Shown here piece by piece: positions 29,840-38,207 of a DNA stretch of 64,000 bases (positions are counted from its first letter, which is position 1; each line of letters starts with the position of its first letter). Below the pieces are notes generated by a model. It saw only the letters and a program-made list of their open reading frames with translations. It was not told where the DNA came from and did not search any database. The position numbers were made by a program, and so were the translations under genes. The stretch comes from Paracoccaceae bacterium (GTDB taxonomy: Bacteria > Pseudomonadota > Alphaproteobacteria > Rhodobacterales > Rhodobacteraceae), in assembly GCA_020425085.1 (NCBI GenBank), contig JAGQRW010000001.1, positions 1 to 64,000 of the forward strand. Reading direction: 5' to 3'.

Positions 29840-30620
29840 CCGCGCGCCTGCCTGGTATCAGGGCGAGGCGGCGGATCGCCCCGGCCTTGGCCGGCTTCTT
29901 TATACCGCTGACCGCTTTCCCCTGTTTTACATGCTGAATCTGAAATGCGGCTGCACTTTCATTCGCAACCTGCTTTACCATCTTGATCACGATCGCTTGC
30001 ACCCTGACAGCGCCCGTATCCACGCCCATGACCACGAATTTTTCAAGGCGGGGCAAATCCCCGACGATTTCATCCGCAATTCACCACATTTCTTTATCGT
30101 GGTACGCGACCCGGTAGACCGCTTCCTGTCACTGTATTTCGACAAGATCGCCGATCTTTCCAACCGGACCGACGCCTGGATGCGGCAGCGAATCCAGAAA
30201 GGGGCCGGTTTGAAAATTGCGCCCGATCTAAGCCTCACCGATCATCGGCAGAACTGCCTCAAGACCCTTGAGTGGTTTCGCCGCAACCTTGACGACGGCA
30301 CCGAAGGGCGCACCAATCCACATTGGCAACGCCAGTCGCATATGCTGACGCGAATGCTGCCGCTGGAACCGACGCTAATCACGCTAGACGGGCTGTCCTG
30401 GCAGTTGCCGGTGGTTCTGGAAAGCCTGATTCCCGATATCCGCGCCCGGATGGATGCCGTCACCACCCGAAACGCCAGCCATAAACTGTTTGAGCCAGAC
30501 GATTTTCTGATCCCGGAAATCAACGAAAGCGTGCGCGAGATCTATGCGATGGACACGGAAACCTATGCCCAGACCCGGCTGACCTGGGGCGAAGCCTCGA
30601 CCACAGCGGAGTATCACTGA
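29823..30620 (+). CDS. Sulfotransferase family 2-like protein
   Basis: A 265-residue protein resembling carbohydrate sulfotransferases of the Sulfotransfer_2 group, which use PAPS. The 5'-phosphosulfate loop is [15 protein letters not shown] (from residue 40), and the 3'-phosphate motif is [19 protein letters not shown] chose ATG 29823 ([13 protein letters not shown]), which overlaps the end of rbfA by 17 bases in another frame; further upstream starts would only lengthen the overlap. Its stop overlaps the truB start by one base. A sulfotransferase between two translation genes is unexpected; the acceptor could be a surface glycan or a lipid. Confidence 0.8.
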   Translation: MTTGADRAPAWYQGEAADRPGLGRLLYTADRFPLFYMLNLKCGCTFIRNLLYHLDHDRLHPDSARIHAHDHEFFKAGQIPDDFIRNSPHFFIVVRDPVDRFLSLYFDKIADLSNRTDAWMRQRIQKGAGLKIAPDLSLTDHRQNCLKTLEWFRRNLDDGTEGRTNPHWQRQSHMLTRMLPLEPTLITLDGLSWQLPVVLESLIPDIRARMDAVTTRNASHKLFEPDDFLIPEINESVREIYAMDTETYAQTRLTWGEASTTAEYH

Positions 30621-31531
30621 TGGCAAGGCGCAAGAAAGGCCGCGACATTTCCGGCTGGCTGGTGGTGGACAAGCCTACGGGCATGTCCTCAAGCGCCGTG
30701 GTGAACAAGGCGAAATGGGCCTTTGACGCCAACAAGGCAGGCCATGCCGGCACTCTTGACCCCGAGGCAACCGGCGTTCTGGCCATCGCCTTTGGCGAGG
30801 CGACCAAGACCATACCCTATGTTACCGATGCGCTGAAAGCCTATGAATTCACCGTGCGGCTGGGTCAGGCCACCAATACCGACGATATGGAAGGCGAAGT
30901 GACCCGGCATTCCGGCCTGCGCCCTGATGATGATGAAATCCGCAGCGCCCTTGTGCAGTTTGTTGGGAATATCCGTCAGGTGCCGCCACAGTTTTCCGCC
31001 GTCAAGGTGGAGGGTCAACGCGCCTACAAACTCGCCCGTGACGGCGATACGCTGGAGCTATCCGCGCGCGATCTTTGGGTGGAATCGCTAAAATTCATCA
31101 ATCGCCCGGACCCTGATCATGTGACGCTGGAAATGGTCTGTGGCAAAGGGGGATATGTCCGCGCCATCGCCCGCGATCTGGGTCTGGCACTTGGCTGTTA
31201 CGGGCATGTACGCAGCCTGAGACGCATCTGGTCCGGGCCGTTTGATGCCAACGGCGGCATTGGCGTGACAACGCTTGACGAACTTGGCCGGACCGAGGCG
31301 CTGGATCAATACCTGATGCCGCTTGAAACCGGGCTTGCCGATCTGCCGGAACTGCCGGTCAGCGCTGAATCCGCTGCCCGCCTTCGCAATGGCAATGCCG
31401 CGATGGTGCTGCATTCCGACCTTGAATATGGCGATGAGGCGTGGGCCTCATATAACGGCAAGGCGGTCGCCATCGGCATTTACCGCGCTGGTGAATTGCA
31501 CCCGATCCGCGTTTTCGCGCTGCCGTCATGA
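30620..31531 (+). CDS. truB: tRNA pseudouridine(55) synthase
   Basis: A 303-residue enzyme making pseudouridine 55 in the T-loop of tRNA. The catalytic aspartate is Asp47 in [14 protein letters not shown], and the N-terminal [13 protein letters not shown] and the later [12 protein letters not shown] motif are typical. A C-terminal PUA-like region includes LRNGNAAMV. The start overlaps the sulfotransferase stop, and its own stop overlaps the next start by four bases, so the rbfA to DUF1643 block is translationally coupled. Confidence 0.96.
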   Translation: MARRKKGRDISGWLVVDKPTGMSSSAVVNKAKWAFDANKAGHAGTLDPEATGVLAIAFGEATKTIPYVTDALKAYEFTVRLGQATNTDDMEGEVTRHSGLRPDDDEIRSALVQFVGNIRQVPPQFSAVKVEGQRAYKLARDGDTLELSARDLWVESLKFINRPDPDHVTLEMVCGKGGYVRAIARDLGLALGCYGHVRSLRRIWSGPFDANGGIGVTTLDELGRTEALDQYLMPLETGLADLPELPVSAESAARLRNGNAAMVLHSDLEYGDEAWASYNGKAVAIGIYRAGELHPIRVFALPS

Positions 31532-32043
31532 TCCGGCGCGAACACCAGAAAGGCGATGCCGCCAGCGTGGCGATCTATTCGGATTGCGAAAACTACCGCT
31601 ATGCACTGACACGGATCTGGCAGCCCGAGGCTGAAAAGGTGTTGTTCGTGATGCTGAACCCGTCAACCGCCACGGAATTCCAGAACGATCCGACCGTGGA
31701 ACGCTGCGAACGCCGCGCCCGCGCGCTTGGCTTTGGCGGCTTTCAGGTCTGCAATATCTTTGCCTGGCGTGCCACCGACCCACGCCAGTTGCGCAAACAG
31801 CCCGATCCCATCGGGCCGGAAAACGACCGGATGATTTTGACCGCCAGCCAATGGGCGGATGAAATCATTTGTGCCTGGGGCACGCATGGCGCATATCTGG
31901 ACCGCGGCGACAGGGTGAAACGCCTGCTCGGCGCAACCGAACTGCCGCTGAAACATCTCGGCCTGTCAAAGGCGGGTCACCCCAAGCACCCGCTTTACAT
32001 CGGTTATGCAGTCAGACCGCAGAACTGGAACCAGTGCCGCTGA
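31528..32043 (+). CDS. DUF1643 protein
   Basis: A 171-residue protein of the DUF1643 family, whose function is not established. The conserved features are YRYALTRIW, then [23 protein letters not shown], the segment [11 protein letters not shown], and near the C-terminus [16 protein letters not shown]. No signal peptide or membrane segment is present. It follows truB with an ATGA overlap. The conserved polar residues suggest an enzyme, perhaps acting on nucleotides or nucleic acid, but that is only a guess. Confidence 0.86.
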   Translation: MIRREHQKGDAASVAIYSDCENYRYALTRIWQPEAEKVLFVMLNPSTATEFQNDPTVERCERRARALGFGGFQVCNIFAWRATDPRQLRKQPDPIGPENDRMILTASQWADEIICAWGTHGAYLDRGDRVKRLLGATELPLKHLGLSKAGHPKHPLYIGYAVRPQNWNQCR

Positions 32044-32109
32044 AAAACGGAATTGTTTCCTATCCGGCGGAAATGTAAGCCGAACCCGCAGCAATATCAG
32101 GAACCCCGG

Positions 32110-32385
32110 ATGACCGAACCAGAAAAACCCGCAGCAAAAGACACGCTGACCACGGAATTGTTGGCGCTGCGAGACGAGGTTGCCGCCATCAACACCCGCC
32201 TCAGGCCATCGTTCAGACGGCTGATCGGCATCCAGCTTTTGCGCGGCATCGCCTTTGGCCTCGGCAGTGTTCTGGGTGCGACGCTGGTTGTCTCAATTCT
32301 GATTTATTCACTTTCGTCGATCAACTTCATCCCGATCATCGGCGAATGGGCATCACAAATTGTGGACAGCATCCAGAAGAAATAG
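32110..32385 (+). CDS. DUF5665-like small membrane protein
   Basis: A 91-residue protein with a charged N-terminal helix (LRDEVAAINTRLRPSFRRLIG) and one or two membrane helices (about residues 42-75) containing RGIAFGLGSVLGATLVVS. This is the DUF5665 pattern as I recall it. I chose ATG 32110 rather than 32053, because the extra residues look like untranslated sequence. It lies between DUF1643 and rpsO in the same direction. Function unknown. Confidence 0.75.
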   Translation: MTEPEKPAAKDTLTTELLALRDEVAAINTRLRPSFRRLIGIQLLRGIAFGLGSVLGATLVVSILIYSLSSINFIPIIGEWASQIVDSIQKK

Positions 32386-32529
32386 GGCCTGCCGGGTTTT
32401 CCCCTTTCCTTTTTATCCAAACTCACCTATACGCGCGCATCCGTCTGAAACCGGCGGATACCTCCACGGGCCTTGCTGGACGACATCCCGGCCTGCGCCA
32501 TTCACCCTAACCTTTCAAAGGAGACCCCG

Positions 32530-32799
32530 ATGTCGATCACACCCGAACTGAAAGAACAACTGATCAAGGAATACGCAACCAAGGAAGGTGACACCGGTTC
32601 ACCCGAAGTTCAGGTTGCCATTCTAACCTCGCGCATCACGACCCTGACCGAGCACTTCAAGACCCACAAAAAGGATAACCATTCCCGCCGCGGTCTTTTG
32701 ATGATGGTCGCACAGCGCCGCAAATTGCTCGATTATGTCAAAGGCAAGGACGAGTCCCGTTATCAGGGTCTGATCAAGCGCCTTGGTATTCGCCGCTGA
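32530..32799 (+). CDS. rpsO: 30S ribosomal protein S15
   Basis: The full 89-residue ribosomal protein S15, which binds the three-way junction of 16S rRNA early in 30S assembly. The characteristic sequence [18 protein letters not shown] and the helix [23 protein letters not shown] are intact. The start ATG at 32530 is preceded by AAAGGAGA. A GC-rich terminator follows directly, and pnp lies downstream, the conserved rpsO-pnp order. Confidence 0.98.
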   Translation: MSITPELKEQLIKEYATKEGDTGSPEVQVAILTSRITTLTEHFKTHKKDNHSRRGLLMMVAQRRKLLDYVKGKDESRYQGLIKRLGIRR

Positions 32800-32808
32800 T
32801 ACGACATT

Positions 32809-32836
32809 GCGCGCCTTTCGGGGCGCGCCTTGTTTT
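32809..32836 (+). terminator. Rho-independent terminator between rpsO and pnp
   Basis: A 7-base GC stem, GCGCGCC and GGCGCGC, with a 6-base loop is followed by CTTGTTTT. This is a classic intrinsic terminator, probably partial, since pnp transcription often reads through from rpsO. Confidence 0.8.
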
Positions 32837-32846
32837 GGGGGAAATG

Positions 32847-32890
32847 CTGTCTGACCCCCGTTCAAAACCAGACAGAGACGTCCGAACGTC
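32847..32890 (+). promoter_or_regulatory. Structured pnp leader with two stem-loops
   Basis: Two adjacent perfect dyads lie upstream of pnp: CTGTCTG with CAGACAG (32847-32853 and 32869-32875) and GACGT with ACGTC (32877-32881 and 32886-32890). In enteric bacteria, RNase III cutting of a leader stem lets PNPase repress its own mRNA, and these hairpins could serve a similar purpose. The leader between the rpsO terminator and the pnp ATG is about 170 bases. Confidence 0.5.
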
Positions 32891-33009
32891 ACCCCGCGCG
32901 ACCCCTCGGGAATGGCTGGATAACAAATCAACCGGGGTCCCTGGGGCATACGGCTTCAGGTTATCGCGGCGCTTGCCAGGGGGCAGGGCCGTCAGTTCAA
33001 GGAAACGAA

Positions 33010-35133
33010 ATGTTCAACGAAATCAAGAAATCTATCGAATGGGGCGGTGAAACGCTGACGCTTGAAACCGGCAAAGTGGCCCGTCAGGCTGATGCGACCG
33101 TGATCGCAACCCTCGGTGAAACCTCGGTGCTCTGCGCTGTGGTATTTGAAAAAAAACCGAAAGCCGGCTTCGACTTCTTCCCGCTGACCGTCCATTACCA
33201 GGAAAAATACTACGCCGCCGGCAAGATCCCGGGCGGCTTTTTCAAGCGCGAGGCACGCCCGACCGAAAAGGAAACCCTGACCGCGCGTCTGATCGACCGT
33301 CCGATCCGCCCGCTGTTCGTGCCCGGTTTCAAACACGAAACCCAGGTGATCTGCACCGTTCTGTCGCACGATCTGGAAAACGATCCCGACGTGGTCGCCA
33401 TGATTGCCGCCTCGGCCGCGCTGACGCTGTCGGGGGCGCCGTTCCGTGGCCCGATCGGCTGCGCAAGGGTTGGCTATGCCAATGGCGAATATGTGCTGAA
33501 CCCGGCCGTAGATGACATGCACAAACTGCGCGAAAATCCTGAACAGCGCCTTGATCTGGTCGTAGCCGGCACCAAGGATGCCGTGATGATGGTCGAATCC
33601 GAGGCATATGAACTGTCCGAGGATGAAATGCTGGGTGCCGTCAATTTCGGCCATCAGGCCATGCAGCCGGTGATTGACCTGATCATCGACCTTGCCGAAG
33701 ACGCGGCGAAAGAGCCGTTTGATTTCCAGGCCCCGGATTATTCCGAGCTTTATGCAAAAGTTCAGAAAATCGGTGAAATAGCCATGCGTACCGCGTTTGC
33801 CAATACCGACAAGCAAGAACGCACCACAGCGATTTCCGCTGCCCGCACCATGATCACCGAATCCCTTGACGAGGAAGATCAGGCCGACGCCAACCTTGGT
33901 TCCTGCTTCAAGAAACTGGAAAGCGCCGTGGTTCGCGGTGACATCCTGAAAACCGGCAAGCGGATCGACGGGCGTGATCTTTCCACCGTTCGTCCGATCG
34001 TTTCCGAGGTGCAGTTCCTGCCGCGTACCCACGGTTCCGCCCTGTTCACCCGTGGCGAAACCCAGGCACTGGTGGTTACCACGCTTGGCACCGGCGATGA
34101 TGAACAGATGATCGACGCGCTGAACGGCACCTATAAATCCAACTTCATGCTACATTACAACTTTCCCCCCTATTCGGTGGGCGAAGCTGGCCGGATGATG
34201 GGCCCGGGCCGTCGTGAAATCGGTCACGGCAAGCTGGCGTGGCGGGCGTTGCAAGCGGTTCTGCCGGCGGCAACCGATTTCCCCTACACCATCCGCGTTG
34301 TATCCGAGATCACCGAATCCAACGGCTCCAGCTCGATGGCGTCGGTCTGCGGTGGTTCACTGTCGATGATGGATGCGGGCGTGCCGCTGAAAGCACCGGT
34401 CGCCGGTGTCGCCATGGGTCTGATTCTGGAAGGCGAGGAATTCGCGGTTCTGACCGACATCCTTGGTGACGAGGATCACCTTGGCGACATGGATTTCAAG
34501 GTTGCGGGCACGGAAAACGGTATCACCAGCCTGCAAATGGACATCAAGGTTGCCGGCATCACCCCGGAAATCATGGGCAAGGCGCTGGCGCAAGCCAAGC
34601 AGGGCCGCATGCATATCCTTGGCGAGATGGCCAACGCGCTTACTTCGGCCGGTGAGTTTTCGGTCCATGCGCCCCGGATCGAAACCATGACCGTCCCCAC
34701 CGACAAGATCCGCGAAGTGATTGGCTCGGGCGGCAAGGTTATCCGCGAGATCGTTGAACTTTCGGGCGCCAAGGTTGATATCAACGACGACGGCGTGATC
34801 AAGATTGCCTCGCCGAACGGCGACGCCATCCAGAAGGCGCATGACATGATTCACGCCATCGTGGCCGAACCCGAGATCGGGCATATCTATACCGGCAAAG
34901 TGGTCAAACTGATGGATTTCGGCGCCTTCGTGAACTTCTTTGGCAAACGCGACGGCCTTGTGCATGTCAGCCAGCTCAGCAATGAGCGGGTGAACCATCC
35001 CAAGGACATCCTGACCGAGGGCCAGGAAGTGAAAGTCAAGCTGATGGGATTTGACGATCGCGGCAAGGTCCGCCTGTCGATGAAAGTCGTCGATCAGGAG
35101 ACCGGCAAGGAAATCTCCAAAGAAGAAGCCTAG
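33010..35133 (+). CDS. pnp: Polyribonucleotide nucleotidyltransferase (PNPase)
   Basis: A 707-residue 3'-5' phosphorolytic exoribonuclease and degradosome component. Two RNase PH domains are separated by an alpha-helical linker. The first RNase PH domain has [13 protein letters not shown]. The second contains [19 protein letters not shown] and [19 protein letters not shown] domain ([20 protein letters not shown]) and an S1 domain ([18 protein letters not shown]) follow. The start ATG is preceded by AAGGAAACG. I rejected a longer frame from 32830, because its extra 60 codons cross the structured leader. A strong terminator follows the stop. Confidence 0.97.
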   Translation: MFNEIKKSIEWGGETLTLETGKVARQADATVIATLGETSVLCAVVFEKKPKAGFDFFPLTVHYQEKYYAAGKIPGGFFKREARPTEKETLTARLIDRPIRPLFVPGFKHETQVICTVLSHDLENDPDVVAMIAASAALTLSGAPFRGPIGCARVGYANGEYVLNPAVDDMHKLRENPEQRLDLVVAGTKDAVMMVESEAYELSEDEMLGAVNFGHQAMQPVIDLIIDLAEDAAKEPFDFQAPDYSELYAKVQKIGEIAMRTAFANTDKQERTTAISAARTMITESLDEEDQADANLGSCFKKLESAVVRGDILKTGKRIDGRDLSTVRPIVSEVQFLPRTHGSALFTRGETQALVVTTLGTGDDEQMIDALNGTYKSNFMLHYNFPPYSVGEAGRMMGPGRREIGHGKLAWRALQAVLPAATDFPYTIRVVSEITESNGSSSMASVCGGSLSMMDAGVPLKAPVAGVAMGLILEGEEFAVLTDILGDEDHLGDMDFKVAGTENGITSLQMDIKVAGITPEIMGKALAQAKQGRMHILGEMANALTSAGEFSVHAPRIETMTVPTDKIREVIGSGGKVIREIVELSGAKVDINDDGVIKIASPNGDAIQKAHDMIHAIVAEPEIGHIYTGKVVKLMDFGAFVNFFGKRDGLVHVSQLSNERVNHPKDILTEGQEVKVKLMGFDDRGKVRLSMKVVDQETGKEISKEEA

Positions 35134-35156
35134 GCTTTTCTTCCAACAAACCAGAT

Positions 35157-35177
35157 AAGGCCCCCTCGTGGGGCCTT
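35157..35177. terminator. Bidirectional terminator after pnp
   Basis: AAGGCCCC and GGGGCCTT form a perfect 8-base stem with a 5-base loop, followed by ATTCATTT on the plus strand. It lies between the convergent pnp and DUF6544-like genes and can stop both transcripts. Confidence 0.85.
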
Positions 35178-35179
35178 AT

Positions 35180-36031
35180 TCATTTACCACCGACAAACCG
35201 GATCGCGTCGATTTCAACCGTGAAGAAGGCGAAATAATCTTTGGTACCAAAGAAGTTTCCCGCCTCGACCCTACCCGGCAGGCGATAGCCCCCGAAATCC
35301 CGGAATTCCGACAGGCTGCCGCCAAATGGTTGTTCCTGAAAGATTTTTTCTGGGTTCGCATTGCTCCAACGGCTTAGAAGCACCTGGGTTGGCTGGCCAT
35401 CCTTGGCAACGGTGATTTCAACCTTCTGCGCCAGATCGCCATGCCGGAAGGTAACGACAGCGCGGTTTTCATCCAGCCCCTGCCAACTGACACCCGGACC
35501 CGGCAACAATGCGGCCGGAGTCCAGATCGCCGCCTCGGCAATCAGGCGGCCATAGGCAGAACGGGCATGATCGCCGTCAAAACCAGCGCGCGCCACCGGC
35601 AGGATGCCCAGCAGCCAGAACCGTGTCCAGCTTTCACGGCCGGCACCCGCATCGGAACCGGAAATCCGCATCAGCCCATTGCCCGCCTTCATCCGCCAGA
35701 CAAATCCCGATGGCGGCGCCAGTATCTGACTTGCCTGCATCGGCAGGTAATTTGGTGCTTGCTGGTTTCCGAGGCCGAATTCGCCGTGCATGTCGATTTC
35801 CGCCACATGATACAGCGGTGTGCCGGGGCGGATGGTATAGGTAAAATACCGTTCTGCCGGTTCAGGCAGACCTTGCAGCATTGCAAGTTCGAATGGTGGC
35901 GGATCAACGCTGGCGGTGCCGGCTAATTGCCGCCAAATCTTGTCTGCCCGCCAATCATCACCAAGCCGCCAGACCTGCACCGCCGCCAACAGCAGAACCA
36001 ACACGACAATACCAAAGACCACCATGCGCAT
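35180..36031 (-). CDS. DUF6544-like membrane-anchored protein
   Basis: A protein of about 283 residues with an N-terminal membrane anchor (VVFGIVVLVLLLAAVQVW) and a soluble periplasmic part. Its features, such as LPEPAERYFTYTI, RMKAGNGLMRISGSD, GRLIAEAAIWTPAALLPGP and RLPGRVEAGNFFG, match the DUF6544/DUF6920 family as I remember it. Function unknown. An ATG at 36031 is preferred to the adjacent GTG at 36034. It converges on pnp over a shared terminator, and its promoter side faces the aldehyde dehydrogenase gene. Confidence 0.78.
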   Translation of the reverse strand: MRMVVFGIVVLVLLLAAVQVWRLGDDWRADKIWRQLAGTASVDPPPFELAMLQGLPEPAERYFTYTIRPGTPLYHVAEIDMHGEFGLGNQQAPNYLPMQASQILAPPSGFVWRMKAGNGLMRISGSDAGAGRESWTRFWLLGILPVARAGFDGDHARSAYGRLIAEAAIWTPAALLPGPGVSWQGLDENRAVVTFRHGDLAQKVEITVAKDGQPTQVLLSRWSNANPEKIFQEQPFGGSLSEFRDFGGYRLPGRVEAGNFFGTKDYFAFFTVEIDAIRFVGGK

Positions 36032-36160
36032 CACCCAACTCGTCCCCCAAGCGTTTGTGACCGGTAGTCTGGCCGCAAAGATCGGCCAGCATCTTGACCA
36101 AAATCAAACCATACCTATCTAAATTTCAACAGATTCCTGCCCCTTGCATCCACCCTGCCC

Positions 36161-36182
36161 ATTTGACAATGTACCGTCAAAT
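36161..36182. promoter_or_regulatory. Palindromic operator upstream of the aldehyde dehydrogenase gene
   Basis: ATTTGAC and GTCAAAT are perfect 7-base inverted repeats with an 8-base spacer, 28 bases before the start codon. The layout is typical of TetR-family operators, and TTGACA inside it could also serve as a -35 box. No regulator gene is adjacent, so the repressor would be encoded elsewhere. Confidence 0.6.
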
Positions 36183-36210
36183 TTTTCCCCCCGTATCACA
36201 GGAGCCCACC

Positions 36211-37650
36211 ATGCTCGACAAGCGCAAGTTCTATATCAACGGCCAATGGGTCGCCGCTGCAAAACCCCATGATTTCGAGGTTATCAACCCGTCGAACGAG
36301 GAGCCCTGCGCGGTGATTTCGCTTGGTTCCGAGGCGGACACCAACGCCGCCGTCGCCGCCGCCCGCGCGGCCTTCGAACCGTGGATGAACACGCCAAATG
36401 AACAACGCCTGGCGCTGATCGAAAAACTGCTTGAGATCTACAACCGCCGCGCCGATGACATGGCCGAAGCGATCAGCCTGGAAATGGGCGCGCCCATCGA
36501 CATGTCGAAACAACAGCAGGTCACTTCAGGCTCATTCCATATCAAGAACTTTATCCGGGCGTTCAAGGATTTCCGGTTTGACCGGATGCTCGGCGATCAC
36601 GCGCCGAACGACCGCATCCTGATGGAACCGATCGGCGTTGTCGGCATGATAACCCCTTGGAACTGGCCGATGAATCAGGTCACGCTGAAGGCGATCCCGG
36701 CATTGGCGACCGGTTGCACGATGGTCCTGAAACCATCGGAAATCGCACCGCTTTCTTCCATCGTATTTGCCGAGATCGTCGATGAGGCAGGCTTTCCCGC
36801 CGGTGTCTTCAACCTGGTCAACGGCGACGGTCTGGGTGTCGGCAGCCAGCTGTCGGCGCATCCCGATGTTGACATGATCTCGTTCACCGGCTCAACCCGT
36901 GCCGGTGTCGCAATCCAGAAAAACGCTGCCGATACCATCAAGCGCGTCAGTCTGGAACTTGGCGGCAAGGGTGCAAACATCATCTTCAGCGACGCCGACG
37001 AAAAGGCGGTTTCGCGCGGTGTCATGCATTGCATGAACAATTCCGGTCAATCCTGCAACGCCCCGACGCGGATGCTGGTGCAGCGCGACATCTATGACAA
37101 GGCGCTGGAAACTGCCGCTGCCACCGCTGAGAAAATCACCGTTGGCCCCGCAGATCAGCCCGGACGCCATATCGGCCCGGTGGTTTCCGAGGCGCAGTTC
37201 AACAAGATCCAGGGCTTGATCGAGGTCGGCATAAAAGAAGGCGCTCGTCTGATTGCGGGCGGCCCCGGCCGGCCCGAGGATATGAACCGCGGCTATTTCG
37301 TGCGCCCGACCATATTTGCCGATGTGAACAACCAGATGACCATCGCGCGCGAGGAAATCTTTGGCCCGGTCCTTACCATGATCCCGTTCGACACCGAGGA
37401 AGATGCGGTCGAGATCGCCAACGACACCCCCTATGGTCTGACCGATTATGTTCAGACCACGGACGATGCCAAGGCAGCCCGCGTTGCGCGTCGCCTGCGG
37501 GCCGGTATGGTGGAAATGAATGGCAAGTCCCGTTCCGCCGGCTCACCTTTCGGTGGTTACAAGATGTCGGGAAATGGCCGCGAAGGCGGCATCTGGGGGC
37601 TGGAAGACTATCTGGAAGTCAAAGCCGTCAGCGGTTGGGCAGCCGAATAG
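36211..37650 (+). CDS. Aldehyde dehydrogenase family protein (NAD(P)+)
   Basis: A 479-residue aldehyde dehydrogenase that should oxidise an aldehyde to its acid. The cofactor and catalytic motifs are ITPWNWP, FTGSTRAG, the general base Glu249 in LELGGKGAN, and the nucleophile Cys282 in NNSGQSCNAPTRM. The start at 36211 follows AGGAGCCCACC. The C-terminal GGYKMSGNGREGG is canonical. The substrate cannot be told from sequence alone. It stands alone, downstream of a perfect palindrome, so it is probably induced by its own aldehyde or a precursor. Confidence 0.93.
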   Translation: MLDKRKFYINGQWVAAAKPHDFEVINPSNEEPCAVISLGSEADTNAAVAAARAAFEPWMNTPNEQRLALIEKLLEIYNRRADDMAEAISLEMGAPIDMSKQQQVTSGSFHIKNFIRAFKDFRFDRMLGDHAPNDRILMEPIGVVGMITPWNWPMNQVTLKAIPALATGCTMVLKPSEIAPLSSIVFAEIVDEAGFPAGVFNLVNGDGLGVGSQLSAHPDVDMISFTGSTRAGVAIQKNAADTIKRVSLELGGKGANIIFSDADEKAVSRGVMHCMNNSGQSCNAPTRMLVQRDIYDKALETAAATAEKITVGPADQPGRHIGPVVSEAQFNKIQGLIEVGIKEGARLIAGGPGRPEDMNRGYFVRPTIFADVNNQMTIAREEIFGPVLTMIPFDTEEDAVEIANDTPYGLTDYVQTTDDAKAARVARRLRAGMVEMNGKSRSAGSPFGGYKMSGNGREGGIWGLEDYLEVKAVSGWAAE

Positions 37651-37658
37651 GAATCAAA

Positions 37659-37683
37659 TGCGGGCGGTTGTTTTCCGTCCGCA
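37659..37683 (+). terminator. Hairpin after the aldehyde dehydrogenase gene
   Basis: TGCGGGCGG pairs with CCGTCCGCA through one G-T wobble, with a 7-base loop, followed by a short ATTT. It is a probable but weak terminator. Confidence 0.5.
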
Positions 37684-37830
37684 ATTTCCCCAAAACCTGA
37701 CATTGCGGAGCGCGAGGCAAAAGCCGAGGATTGGAATCTGCCCCCGAACTGCTATCATGGCCGTACGTCCAAACGCCAAGACCCGCAATGTCCCTCAGGC
37801 TGATTGCAAACATCTCACGATTGGGTATAG

Positions 37831-38175
37831 CTTCGACTGATCGGTGCCGCTGTCTGGTCTGCTGCCAGCTTTCCGCCATCTCTTGGCGTTGACTGGGATC
37901 AGGATTGGTATCATTCGTTATTTGCCAGTCTGATCGGTATCGCGTTCGCGGCAATGATGGTGATCCGGCTGGCGATGAATCGCGGTAAGAAATTGGACTG
38001 GTTGAGCTGGCTCGGCCTGATCGCAGCAATCCTCATCCCTCTGGCCATGTTCAACATCGACGGATATGCTGGGTTGCTGCAGCGCCTGATGTTCGCCATC
38101 AGTTTCGTCTGGGTAGCACGCGAATTCTCGGCCCCGTCCACCCGCGCTTCCATTCCAGGAAATGCCAGAAGATAG
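37831..38175 (+). pseudogene. Remnant of a multi-pass membrane protein gene, possibly DUF998
   Basis: An open frame of 114 codons runs from just after TAG (37828-37830) to TAG (38173-38175). It encodes three hydrophobic helices: SLFASLIGIAFAAMMVIRLA, WLGLIAAILIPLAMF and GYAGLLQRLMFAISFVWVA. The last helix, with LLQRL, resembles the end of DUF998 proteins. There is no good start codon near the beginning of the frame; the first ATG at 37954 would begin inside a helix. I take this as the 3' end of a decayed gene whose 5' part is lost. The remaining bases of the 37651-38207 spacer hold a terminator and nothing else I can support. Confidence 0.4.
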
Positions 38176-38207
38176 CCACAACCGCGAACCAAGGAACGGG
38201 CGTTCAG

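Noticed and set aside
32992-34032. Open frame of 346 codons antisense to pnp
   Set aside because: It lies entirely opposite a well supported PNPase reading frame, shows no recognisable domain, and is the usual by-product of high-GC coding sequence.
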